Assembly: GCA_963678705.1 (NCBI GenBank)
Contig: OY783219.1
Location: 2,480,001-2,544,000, forward strand
Length of the DNA: 64,000 nucleotides
Direction of reading: 5' to 3'
From: Panorpa germanica
Taxonomy: Eukaryota; Arthropoda; Insecta; Mecoptera; Panorpidae
Numbering within the stretch: position 1 is the first letter of the stretch; the number at the start of each line of letters is the position of its first letter. Below the pieces are notes generated by a model. The model saw only the letters and a program-made list of their open reading frames with translations. It was not told where the DNA came from and did no database searches. A program made the position numbers and the translations under genes. Shown here piece after piece: positions 28,558 to 41,114 of the stretch.

Positions 28558-28702
28558 CAGTGTTTCTCAAACGGTGAGAATACCTTGATCATTGAAATTT
28601 AATTTATTAGATGATGAAGAAATAAAATTGCTACCTTAAGTAACCTCGTTTTAACGCAAGATTCTTAAACGGGACCTATACACAACCTTTTGAGAAACAT
28701 CG
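28558..28702. mobile_element. hAT-like MITE, about 145 bp
   Basis: The left end CAGTGTTTCTCAAACGGTGA and right end CAACCTTTTGAGAAACATCG form TIRs of the same kind as at 20773. No target duplication is recognisable. Confidence 0.5.
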
Positions 28703-30722
28703 AATGAAACACCTAAAAAACGCAGCATGAGGCCTCGTTTCATCCGACCGTTTTAAATTTTTCCAACGTCCTATTCCTTCTGGTGCACTATATTGAGGCC
28801 CGTGTCGGTGTCAGTGTCGATAGTGTCAGTAGAAATGTTCTCGTATGTGTGGCAGTGTACGATTTGCTTGTGCTGTGGTACGCTCCACGCGACGTAGGGC
28901 AACGTAGAACGGCGTAGACTCGAGACCGTATACCGTTGACTGACGTAGGGGTAGGTAGATGAACGTTTTACTATCAAAGCATTATTTTTTCTCGTCGGGT
29001 CGATACGAGAAAGGTATACTCTATATAACAATTTATAGCATTATTATTTTTTTAAATAAATGCGTGGTAAAATTGAGTTTTGACATCAAAAGAAATTTTT
29101 AGGTTAAAAAGGGTTTATTAAAATTATTAATTGAACTACTTTTGAATTATTTAATGAAGATAAAAAGGCGAATTAGTCGAATCATTTGATGCTATGAAAT
29201 TTTAATTTTTTTTTAGGGAATTTATAAATGTAAATTTATATTTTATAAGTCTTCTGCATTGTACCGCTAGTCACATATAATTATGTATTAGAGTGTAGTG
29301 AAAAACGAAAATCAAAATAGAAAATTCACGTTGTTTTATAAATGAAAGTACATATTATATAAAAACATCGATTATATTTTCACTAAAAGTGAAGTTTTCA
29401 AAAAAATTAAGAAGTATTTTTTAATGATTATACTTTTAAAACTTTTATATATTTTGTTGTTTTTCTTTCAAAAACAGAAGTTTCTTGCAAAACAAAAGTA
29501 CATAATAAATTATTTTTGTTATTTATTTATTAATATGACTGTACTAAAACTAAAGTTTCCTTTTTCCACGTAGAAATTCCTAATTTTCGACCCGTGGTTC
29601 GTTATTTAGATATATGTACCGTCGTATATGGAAGAGAATAAAAAGAACTAGTGCCTGTGTTTTATTTGTATACGTACCTTTTATATGTATGTACGAGTAT
29701 ACCTTCGCTATCTCAATTAGGGCACATAAAAAATATTTACGTTTGAAAATCTAATAACCCTGGGAAAAGGAAAACTTACTAATTAATTAAAAATGCTCTA
29801 AAAGTTTCAAAGAAATTAATTCTCGTCTTAATTACCTTGAAGAAGTAATTACAGAGAAAATGTCATTCGCTAAGTAGCATTGCAATTAACAAATTTGATT
29901 GTACTATAAAATAGTCTGCATCTTTTTAACATTTCTAGATAACTATGCAACCGAATACTAGTGGTCTCGCTCAATAGGCGGGACAATAAAGTTTTGTCTC
30001 GACACAGTTCAAATTTGATTTTTAATTCACGATAAATTCAATGATTGTACTTATAACAATTCTCCAATGTTAATTGTTTTAATTCTAAAATGAATGCATT
30101 GAGTATATTCCTGCTTTACTCCAATGCACTGAACTGTATGAATTGCATTGTTTGAATTGTGTAAGATTAATTTTCAATCAATACTAACACCGACAACTGC
30201 CGCCAACAACGTCTACTGTTATTGCAGTTGTTGTATTTATCAAATCAAATAGAGACAAAAGGGGCAGACACATGCAAACAAGCTCTGACATCCTCAAAGT
30301 GAAATGACACTTTGTCGAGTTTTGTTTTAATTTGCAATTATATCTTAAGTACCATTCCCAGCTACTGCCTTTCACCTTTACTTGAACTTGAACTCAGTAG
30401 CTGAGAATGGAGCTTTTGTTTAATTATTCATTTATTTTACATGTGATATATTTTGGATGTTAACGTTTTAAATATTAATAATTCAACTATTTCTATTAAG
30501 GCATACATATTTTAAAACGCTGTTATTGATTATATTGCTATTTTCAGTTCGTCAATTTGTTGTGGTAGATTATAAAAGGGTTTTCATTTTCTTGTTTTGT
30601 TTTGATTTGTTTTTTGTTTCAATTGTTTGTTATAAGATACATTAGAAACTATAGCGCCCTTGTCATTTGCTTTGTTATGTTCATCCTCTTCCTTATTTTA
30701 GGCGTTTATTTTGTTTCCCCTT
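28703..30722. other. Non-coding; CGTAG cluster near 28.9 kb
   Basis: 28790-28960 is GC-richer, with CGTAG at 28893, 28903, 28913 and 28943. The minus frame across it has no domain. Confidence 0.5.
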
Positions 30723-31205
30723 TCTCTCATAGCAACTGCTCCTCCACTCTCGTTCCACTCATACAGTTCTCTAGCTTTTCCTCTTCCTCTCTGTACTACT
30801 ATTCCGCTTTGAGTATTTTTCTAGATACTCCGGTATCCTCCTCGTCCAAAGTTGTTTATATCTCTTGCTCTATTTTCTGTATTACTTGTATTTTGCTCTT
30901 TATTTTTCCTTCCTCATTTCCTCTCGTTTCCTTTCTTCTCCTTCACTGACATTCTTCTTCCTTCATCATTTCTCTCATAGCAACTGTTCCTCAACACTCC
31001 TTCCGCTCATGCAATTCTCTAGCTTCTCCTCCTCCTCTCTGTTCTACTATTTCTCTTCCTCTGTTTTTTTAGATACTCGGGTATCCTCCTTGTTTAAAAT
31101 TGTTTACATCTCTTGCTCTTTCTCCGTTTCCTTTTTCTCCTTCATCGACATTCCTCTTCCTTCCTCATTTCTCTTCTTCCTCTCTTATTAATCACTCCTC
31201 TCCGC
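30723..31205. repeat. Tandem duplication of a 248-bp pyrimidine-rich unit
   Basis: TCTCTCATAGCAACTG at 30723 recurs at 30971, and the following 150 bp align (TTCTCTAGCTT.TCCTC, TAGATACTC.GGTATCCTCC, GTTGTTTA.ATCTCTTGCTC). The second unit is shortened before its end. The strand asymmetry is strong (C/T on +). Overlapping Ser/Phe-rich frames reflect the repeat and show no domain. Confidence 0.75.
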
Positions 31206-34200
31206 TGAGAAAATACATTGTAGTTTTGATCTTGGCACAGCATTCTACAATTGTCATTAAGGGTATACATATTATAATAAATAAACCGTGGTTTATACAA
31301 TGATGGTTGTCAAATCGAAATAAAATATGATGATGATGATATTCCACTTAATCCATGACGTTTGAGTACCAGCCATCGAGTCATAACTAATAATTTAAGC
31401 ACACTTTTTATTGGGTACTTAGATATCTATCAATTCAGAGCAGTCCATATTATTTTCATATAATTTGTTTTTATATTTTTTCTTTTATAAATTTTTATAT
31501 CATAAAATATCTATAAAGATTTTTAAATGAGGGAAATTGTTTTCATTGAGACCTTTTTCCTTTCTCTGCATTTTCTTAGCTTTTTTTCTCTTTATTTTTT
31601 TTTTTTATTTTAAAATCCTTATATTACTTGAAATAACTTGAAATAAATCGAGTTTTTATACTGTACCTTACAAGGAAGACTAACAGTCAAATAAATTGAC
31701 TTTTACGAGTTTTAATTTTTAATTTTGGAACAGTCAATTGCAGAATTTTATATCAAGATTTATTTGCTGTATCGTCGGGGACTAATTGAGAAAGCACTTT
31801 AAATATAATATATTTCCTTTATCTTTATTGGTAGATAATATTCAGCACGATGGGCCTTTGAAAATATTGCTGTAGCCAAAAGAAACTATATTTGATGCTT
31901 TACAAATTATTGTTTCACGATAGAATACACTCTGGACCTCCCTCATAAACCACAAACAGAAAGCTAAACTATTGTGACTACACATAATTATTTTGGCAAT
32001 GAATCGTGATTAGATACAACTGATTTTCAGCCTACGATCGAGTGTAGCAATTTTGTAAAAGCAAAATATAAATTTCCTGTCGTGTGTATATGATGCAAAA
32101 GCTTCAGCTGGCTGCAACAAATGAATCGCCGTCCATAGTAAGCGGTTGGATGTGATCTGATCCAGTGTCATAACAGCCTTATTGTGGTTGGTGTATTATT
32201 TATTTAAGCTCTAATATTACTTCTCCTATTGGTTTGGCGTTACCACACATATAACTTCGATGAAAAATATAAAATTTAAATCAAAATTTAATGCTGTTAA
32301 TATTAAATTCAGACATTAAACTGACTGCTATGCTGGTGAGTAGGGAGGCTGGTATATTGAGGGTGGTTTTTTATCGCCTGGTTGTGTTTCCGTGTACATT
32401 GTGTTGGCCTTCACCTTATTTTGAGCATCTTCCGTTCAATCTGTATTCCACAACACGGACAAGGCACATCGCACATAAACTCTATCTACGCTTATAGCGT
32501 TATAATAATACCCGTATTACACGGACACATTTTTTACAACGTTTTTATTTTCTTTGAAACTTTTTTTTTTTTTAGTTTTCTCTAGTGAATATGTTGTAAA
32601 ATTTAATACTTTACATTTTTCTGTCCCCATAGAACTATACTTTAGCTTTATGGCTATGAAAGTTGTGCATACTTTTTTAATGTGTATTTTTTAAATATGA
32701 GTATAGTATATTTACTTGTATTAAACATGTTTTATGAGCTTGCTTAATTTATTTGCTTAGTAAATTGCATGTAGAATGACGCATGTACCAAACCTTATAG
32801 AGAACAGTGACGTACTGCTCGTGAACCTCGATAATCTGTACATGCATCCTCCATAATGTGAAAATAATATACACGAAATGAATGACAGTACATACTATGT
32901 ACATGCAGCAATGTCATATACATAGGATATGCAATATACATGAATGTATATACCTTGAATATAGTATGTATATCTATATGTTTTCTGGGTAAAAAAAATT
33001 CGTAATTCACGAAACTGCACCATTTTCAATTTGTATCATTTCCAGTGACGGACAGTACTCGTTTAATGTATAAATTATTTTAATATCATAACGAGAATAG
33101 ACATTTCAAAAACGAAATTGATTGACACAGTCGCTTTATTTTGACTTTTAGAAACCTGTGAAACAATAAAAAAACAACATGAATATATCTGAAAAATGTC
33201 GTCATATTCAATGTCATATTAAATAATAACTATATTTAAATGAAATTCAAGGAAAGACTTTATTTATGTAAAGTACAGGTGTTGCAAACATTTTGATAAA
33301 ATATCATTTGTGTGCATATATTTGAGATTCTTTATAAGAAGGAAGCCTACGTTACTGTGTTAGAAGTAGTGATGTTTTTGGTGATAGGAAGAGGAGGGAA
33401 GGGACAAGCTTAAAGTCCCCATCTTTATTCTCAATTTACTCGTTTACTGACTGTATAATTTGTGAAAAAGAAATGATGATATTATATTCCTTCCTTGCAA
33501 AATTACTCTCTCCTCTTATTCACGATTTCTCGACCTCTTTCTTTCTTCCATCATTCATCTTCTTCCTTCCTTCAGACCCTTCCTGCTTTAACTCCCTCAT
33601 GTGCTCTAGCTTTTCATTCTCACCTCTTCATTATTTACTCTCCTCTTCATCCTTTCCCAACCTGAACTTACCATGATTATAATTTCTTTAATAACTTTAA
33701 ATTGAATACAATCCTTCAACAAAACATTTACTTAACATAAAATAAAACATATTTGCTTAAAAAGTAAACCACAATGAGGAAAGTTGTTTTTTGATATAAT
33801 TATACATATTTTCCTCATAAAAAACAAAATGGTTTTTCAAATAGTTTGTTTTGTGAAGTAACAAGTGCATACACAGTGGGAGTAAAGTTGGAAAACAAAC
33901 ATTTTATAAATAATGTAAAAGACAATTAAATAAACAAAACTATTATCTACCAACTCTATGCATATTAAGTTAGATACTATAGTATAGTTCTGGTAAAATG
34001 AAACCAGTTACAACTAAATATACCGGTAAGCAGTGATGGAAAACATCAGTTTTATTTTTTGAAAGTAGTAATCAGGTCTGTCAGTCAGGTCAGAAGAGGT
34101 ACGATTGACTCGCATAAATCTCATTGGATTTTTCAGTTACAGTTGGCTCAATAAACAACTCATGTTTCAATGCTGACTTGTCTTCGTCCTCGTTTCACTT

Positions 34201-36219
34201 CTCTTCCGTGTTTTATTCGATAAATCCAACGTTTTTATTGCAGCGATTAACGAGGTTAATATAAGCTTACACAAATAATCTAGACCGCATGTTGTTCTCC
34301 ACTGATATAACTTACAACGTTATGCATTTACCATATTTTTTCATCAAATAATTTACAGAATGAAGCTTTTTAAAAATAAGCTACTATTTCACTCTATAAT
34401 TTGGCGAGTTCATTAAGCCTGGAGCATATTTGTGGGGTAAATAGGGGTACAGTAGGAGTAGTGGGAGGAGGAGGATGGTTCTTGTCTATTTAACGTATCA
34501 TATTTGAAAACGAAATTAAAACACACTAGCAATGTGTGGTGCTAGTATGAATCAGTGTCAAAACGAATTATAATGAACATGTTGAAAATGGTGAAAACGC
34601 GGGAAAATGAAAAAAGAAAAATACGTCACGAATGATCATTGTTATTAAATATACACCCGGATGTACCTACTCGTGAAGTGATTTGTTTAAATTATATTTT
34701 GTGAGGGATTGACGGACGGACTGACTGCATACTCTCCTCGTATTGTAATACGTCAATCTACGTCAAAAGCAGACCAAAAATGCTGACCAATTTTAATTTT
34801 TGTGTTTATTTGAGTTAGAAAAAGTATTTTATGATTTTTGTAATATTTGATTTAATTAATTTGACGTACTGTTTTATTTATGTACTCCTCGTAAACTCCA
34901 GGTACATCGCAATAACACACAACGTCCAATTATGTTTTAATAAATCGTAATTTTATATAACCAGATATATATATTATATTATATATAAAAATCATTAAAT
35001 CTTTCCTAAAATTTCATAACCTAGGAAGAAGATTTCGTCCTTCTATCCAGTGCAAGATATACGAACAACACAATCTACAATCATGCAGTAAAGTTTCAAG
35101 CTTGCTAGCGTGCTACAAGTTAATTCCAAGGTAACGCAGTGTGTTAAATTCACACATTTCTACCTGTGCGTTGAATATTTTTTTATTGAACGGATTACAG
35201 ACCCTGGAATGCCGGATTAGCTGTTTTACTATATATTTGTCTCTCACAAATATTACATCTTAAAGTAAAATTTTAAAATCAGTTTTCCACAGACAAACAA
35301 AAAGAAAAATAGGAACTAAAAACACTTCATGTGCAGTTTACTTTATGGTACTTCTTTTCATTTTTTTTTTCTTCTTTCTTTTTGTTAATAACACCAGATG
35401 ACACAGGCTCTAGTTTCTCGTTGCTTCTCGCGCCCGCTTTTGTAATTCTTTTGAAGATATTCGCACCCTAATTTTTCGCTTTCCTTTACTATATTTCTGG
35501 TTATAAAAAAATACACTCCATTGGTTTTATTTTCTTAGAAACATCAAAAGAAAAATGTCGCTTTATATATTTAGTGTATTTCATATGAGGTAGTATATGT
35601 CATATAGGAATATTAAATTTAATTAAACATATATTGAATTATTGGTTTCTTTGGTTGTAGTTTTTAAGGCGGGTAATTATATGATTCCAATGTGCTCTCA
35701 TTTTATCCTTAGAACAATCGGACACTGAAGAGACGACTGTATTAACATGTAAAAACGCACAAGAGTTTTGTCCTCGAACCGTCTTTGTTACACTACTTCT
35801 CTGTTTGTATTTATAATTATATTTTCTCTTATGATTGCATATGACTAAACTACCGTGTTCCATTTGTTATTATACTTATACGTATTGTGACAATATTACT
35901 CTTCTAAGTATATGATTATTTTAATTGTTTAAATGCGGTATATAAATGCAATGATGCACTCGTGTGATTGAATTCTTATTGTATTATTGAAATACAAATG
36001 ATTATTTCCTTGAAATTAATCTCGTAAGTGTTTATTGGTTCAATACATTAATATTTTATTGTAAAATAATAATTTTTATTGTTATTGCCATTGCTACTAG
36101 CTTTATAAATTTCAAATCGGTTTAATTTTTCCGCAAATACAAGATTAAAATACAAAGCCGTCATAATTTGGTCAAGTAACATCTGGTAATGAGATGGACG
36201 AACATGTTTTACCCATCAA
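31206..36219. other. Non-coding, no gene seen
   Basis: AT-rich with C/T-rich segments (33480-33670) and scattered small frames; nothing recognised. Confidence 0.55.
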
Positions 36220-36245
36220 AACCCCGCGCAACGCCGGGTAGCTAC
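36220..36245. mobile_element. Possible Helitron 3' end
   Basis: ACCCCGCGCAACGCCGGGTA then GCTAC: a short GC hairpin just before CTA resembles the 3' end of nonautonomous Helitrons in arthropods. The final CTRR is imperfect (CTAC) and no 5' end was found. Confidence 0.35.
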
Positions 36246-37302
36246 CTTCAATAAAACTCCAAACCATTTAATACATTTTTGTTGTCGATAGTAAAATTAT
36301 TCAATGATTTTTTCTTTCTTTCTAAAGCTTAAAAGAATTTAGAATGAGGATCAAATTTTCAATAGTGATTGTACGACAAATGGGGTACGACAATGAGGTA
36401 GGGTTTAAGGGGGAGTAGGAGACTGGGGAAAGGGGTTGAACGTTGAAGATGGGGACATACTCAAAACGTTTTGTATGGGGTTGTAAAAACCCTTATATTC
36501 TGGAATATTCTTAAGGGATCCATCTACATACATACCACTATTTATGTCCTACATATATATATGTATATATAGTACACTTACACCTAAAATTACGTGTATG
36601 AATTAGTGTAGATATTAAGTGAGGAGTGAAGACAATAAGGAATGCTAAAATTTGGTAGTTTGTTCAAAAATGGAGCTTAGGAAAACTTAAAGCTTCTTTT
36701 CTCCAATTTATGCTACTACCACTACCTTTAATACTCTTGTACACATTTTAAAACAATATTATTCTAAGAATTACAAGAGTTACCTTTGATTTACCTTCAT
36801 AAACCCAGCTAATAATGCAGGTATTTATAATTTAAATTTCATAAAAAAAGAAATCACAAATTCTTTTTTCTTTAAAAATATTTTTAATATAAAATTAGGA
36901 TAAAGATGTTAAAAAAAATATGTACAAAGGAAAATAAGTTTAAAGAAAAAATGAAATATGTAAAGTGTATTAACAAGTGCTGAATAATACCGGTACCACA
37001 ACTTAAGAACATATGTATATACGGGTAGTAGATGTATGTATATTGAAAGTAACAATTTTTCATGCTAAAAAATATAAAAACTAGCGCAATCTTATACTGC
37101 TTTTACTACATGAAAGAATTACTTTACATACAATGGATGCATATACTATTATACTTACTTACTATACCGTGCCTACCTTTATTACAATATTCTTTTTTGT
37201 AAAATAATGTACATTCATCGTGAAAATTGTAGCAGCAAATAGAAAATCATGTTGTAAAGTATTTTGACGACTAGGTTCGATTTCTAGCCCGCGCAATATT
37301 TT

Positions 37303-37347
37303 CACGAGAAAGGATCGATAAATTTCGCGGAGCGAGTGCAAGATTTA
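37303..37347 (-). repeat. Copy 2 of the TCCGCGAAATTTATCGA block
   Basis: On the minus strand: CTTGCACTCGCTCCGCGAAA, TTTATCGATCC, then CTCGTGAA. Partner of 9044-9092. It may be a repeat relic or a shared protein-binding element. Confidence 0.6.
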
Positions 37348-39530
37348 ACAGCTACGAGGTGTGGTTATTTTTGTGTGTTTACATAATCATAAACTTAGGC
37401 AGCGATGGACTGCACATATATGAGGGTAGGAGAGATAGTTTCAACTGAATTTTACGATACAAAATAGAACATAATTCCGGCAAAACTCAATATGAATAAT
37501 TTTTTCACTTAGACGTTCTATACAGACTATACTCGTCCCCGGATTTATAAATTTAACAAACCCCTCAGCCCCCGCACATCTCCAACTAACACAACAAAGT
37601 AATATTATTACAAAAAAGTAAATTGACCCGCGTAACAAATTTAACGTAAAAAAAAAAAGAAAAAGAAGAAGAATACATAGAAGAAAAAAAACTGATTTAA
37701 ACTGTTAACGTTATATTATTTAAAAGGGGTGGAAGTGGAGGGGTTGGTGTACTTTGAGGAGTAAAGTATAAAGTATATAGTAAAATGGTACATGAAGAGA
37801 CTTGGATAAAGGTACGGGGAAGGGGGGATGAATGGGAAGGAGATGGTGGTTGGTGGTAGGGGACGTGATGTCACAACCCTCAAAATACCCAAGGGTATGA
37901 TAACCCCTGTGTGACAGATATGTATGTAAATTACGTGGATTTTAGGAATTGTCGCAACACGCACGCGAAAATAATAAGCACGGGCTTTATGTTCTGTTAG
38001 TGAATGCACAGAGCCGAAGGCAGGTGCTAAGGGTTAAAAGATCGTGGTTAAAGGGCACTCTCATTATCATAGTTCAAATGATGTTTGAAATTAATTGGTT
38101 AGCTATCAGATGACGCCCTGAATAACTCGCATCAAACACATTGAATTTACTGTATGAAACACGGAAGAGGGAAGCGAGGGAGAAGATCTAGGCATAATTA
38201 CAACTAATATTTATACATCTAACTTATAAATATAATTTCTTTATAACAATATAAAAGGGACAAACGGGACAGCTTGATTTTCCATTTGGTTATTACTGTA
38301 TGTTTTTAAACACGTAGCGTGCCTAACATAGAATTTTATCTAACCCACATCCCTGAATGCGGTCCTGTATCAATGTATATTATACAAGCATTTCACTCTC
38401 ACTATGAGATTCGTTTCAAACCAAAGTCTAAAGCTAAGAGCGACTTCGTTTAAACCCCGGTTCTACGCTTCTACGGGTGCTACGCATACTAGAGTAAAGC
38501 TATAACTCCAAGATGAGCTTTTAGAGCTTTAAAATATCATAGTGTTTTGTTGAATTTTAGGTTATATTAGAATCTAAAGCAAATTGAAGGTTTTCATATG
38601 AAAATTCTAATTAAAAAAAATTAGTCAACCGTAAAAGTCTTTTATAAATTAATTTTTAATTTAACTACATTTATAGTTTTTTGTTTGATGTACTGAGATG
38701 GTTTTTTTTACATAGGTACCTATAAAAAATGTAGAAAACTATTTTAAGAAATTTTTTTGAAAAGTTTTGTGAAAATATTACACGAGTATGAAGTATGTCT
38801 GGAAAGTTTACTAGAAGAGATTTGCATATTTTATTTTACATGTTGTGCCACGTTGACGGAATGCTAAAACGTTTTAGTCTGCGTATTAATAATTTATTTG
38901 TAATTAGTATTAGATATCACTTGAATTGACAGAATGTCTTGATGGTGTGACGTCAATATTATGGTTACGAGAGTTGAATGTTTATTTTATGTAATAGAGC
39001 AAGATCCCAGCGCCACCCTTATTTTCTGATCAACAAAATGTGTAAGATTGAGTCGTGTTAGTATGTAAAATGATCGTATGCCTACCTGCTAGCTTGACCA
39101 GGCGGACATTTTTCAGGTATCAGGTAATCAAAATATATGTCTCACACCCTCTCAGTTGTCACAGTTATCTCGCTAACCTATATAAAAAATTACCATCGGA
39201 CTATAAGTGAGTTTAAGTCATTTTTCGTCAGCTTAAAGCGTCTCCAAGGTAATACAAGGTATTACAGGACAACTGTTTTAAATCGTTATAGAAGAGGACA
39301 AACCGATCCAAGGGGCAAACATCCCCTAGACCCAATTTTAATTCCACTATGAATAGGAGCGAGAGGGTATTATCCGTGCGCATGAGAGTGAGTGACTCGG
39401 CTGCGTGATTACTACTGTAAAATATACATAAAAGCGAGAGAGAGTTAGCAAACAGCATCGACCATTAGACAAGGACGCATTGTATCAGCTATTTAATTTT
39501 AAATAAAAGAATTTGGTCTCGCTCTCGAGT

Positions 39531-39560
39531 CGTGCGGACCTGTAAACGCTTACCTTTACC
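39531..39560 (-). mobile_element. Right terminus of the TTAA MITE family
   Basis: GTGCGGACCTGTAAACGCTT, then ACCTTTA, is the reverse complement of the family end. TTAAAGCGTCTCCAAGG at 39233 could be the decayed left end of a roughly 328-bp copy. Confidence 0.45.
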
Positions 39561-39922
39561 GTACATTTTATATATTGATTAGCGTCTTGTATTTCTTTGA
39601 AGCCATAAAAATGATTTTAGTTTATAAAAAAGTTACACAGTTTTTTAAATATGTATTATTATTATTATATATGTATGCACATACTTGTATATAAATCTGT
39701 TATTTTTAACCAGCATTGCGGGACACGCAATAAGTCCACTGTCCGCAATTCGCGTGACGTTTTAGTCACGTTTGTTTGTTACGTGTATTATGTTCCATAA
39801 TTGCGTTTTAAGTTGAACATTTACCATAAATTATCTAAATTAAAAAATTAAAGTTTGACAATGTTTAGCATATAATGTATTAATAAACGACCTAACGACA
39901 GGCACATTAGTAAAACACACAT

Positions 39923-39926
<4 letters not shown>

Positions 39927-39962
<36 letters not shown>
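39927..39962. repeat. (AT)n microsatellite, about 36 bp
   Basis: AT tract following an (AC)-rich lead ACACACATACACAT. Confidence 0.97.
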
Positions 39963-39965
<3 letters not shown>

Positions 39966-40385
39966 GTATTAGTATATAAATCAATTTTCACCGTTTCTTA
40001 TAAGTCATGTTTCTGGTTCTTCCTTTTAAATTTACTTTGAATCCTTGTTTCAAGACATGCTCGTGCTTTTGCCAAACCGGAAGTAGATATAAGCTACACA
40101 ACGTAACATCAAAGGAAATGAGATCCGGAAAATATTACTTTCCTTTACTAACAAAATTCCTAAAAATTATAAATTGAAATTTTGCAAATATATCATGTTG
40201 ATTTCGGGGAGTCTTATTTATCTTTCTGAAGGATGATAGTATATAAGTCAGAAGAACTCGTTCATTGTTGAAACACTTGTTTGTAAGATTTAATTCGCGT
40301 CCCAAGACATTACATTCTTCTATTATATTTTAATTTTCACTTAAGTTAAACTCAAAAATATATTTGTGTTAACACCGCCTTTTTG

Positions 40386-40532
40386 ATTGAGAAACCGAAA
40401 TTTATAACAGCAGTAGCCATGAATAGAATATTCTTGTTGTCGGGATATAAAGTATAAAAAGAAGCAGAACAATATTAGGGGCGATAAAAGGCTACGTGCC
40501 TAGGAAGCTCGAGAAATTATATATTAAAAAAA
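40386..40532 (-). repeat. Dispersed repeat family A, copy 2 (inverted)
   Basis: Contains ATTAGGGGCGATAAAAGGC and a 3' A-run at 40525-40535 in + orientation. It is the reverse complement of the 10.4 kb copy at roughly 90% identity by eye. Confidence 0.8.
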
Positions 40533-41087
40533 AAAGCTCAAAAATATTCTAATCCATATTTCTACTGCTTCTTTCAGTGATAATAAGTAACAAACTGTTC
40601 CTCCTTCTCCTATATCCTTGTCTTTCTTTTTCCTTGTACTTCCACCATCTACCTCCTCTCTTCCTCACCTCCTTTTAGTTATCCCTCTATCTCAATATCT
40701 ATCTTAATAGAAATATTTGTAAATATATAATTAGTTAAACGTTCTTGCCAACCCATACATATATATAATTCGAGTATGGTAATAATGTTATTTCAGAATA
40801 TAATATTTTATTACGCTTAAAATAATGAAATTTTATTAAAACATTTTTCGGTGTTAAATGTTATTGTTTCAGCCATAAAAAGTGACGACTAAAACCTGAA
40901 ACCCCCCATTACTTAATACGTGAATCGCTTTACTCGCTATATTTCATATTACGAGCATCGCCATCACTCCTCCCCCCATTTAGACCAGTCAGTTAGGGGT
41001 GTGTTGGAATAATTTAATTGTGGAAAATAAAAAAATCATTGAGTTATACGTTAATCCAGTTAGTTAAAATATGAAACAATGATCATT

Positions 41088-41114
41088 ATCGCTTCTCGGC
41101 CTCTTGGCTAAGGA
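41088..41114 (+). ncRNA. U2 snRNA pseudogene fragment (5' end)
   Basis: ATCGCTTCTCGGCC, one changed base, then TTGGCTAAG matches the highly conserved first 26 or so nucleotides of U2 snRNA. Similarity stops before the branch-point recognition and Sm regions. No U2-like body follows, so it is a truncated, non-functional copy. Confidence 0.7.

Larger units (their letters stand above)
36246..40385. other. Non-coding, purine-rich patches
   Basis: G-rich runs at 36403-36436 and 37728-37865; CTACG cluster 38463-38484. No gene. Confidence 0.5.

Noticed and set aside
30602-31191. Two overlapping 108-115 residue frames
   Set aside because: They are translations of the two units of a pyrimidine-rich tandem duplication, not a protein pair.
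35639-35863. 74-residue minus frame that might be a transposon fragment
   Set aside because: Looks complex but no motif I can name; insufficient support.
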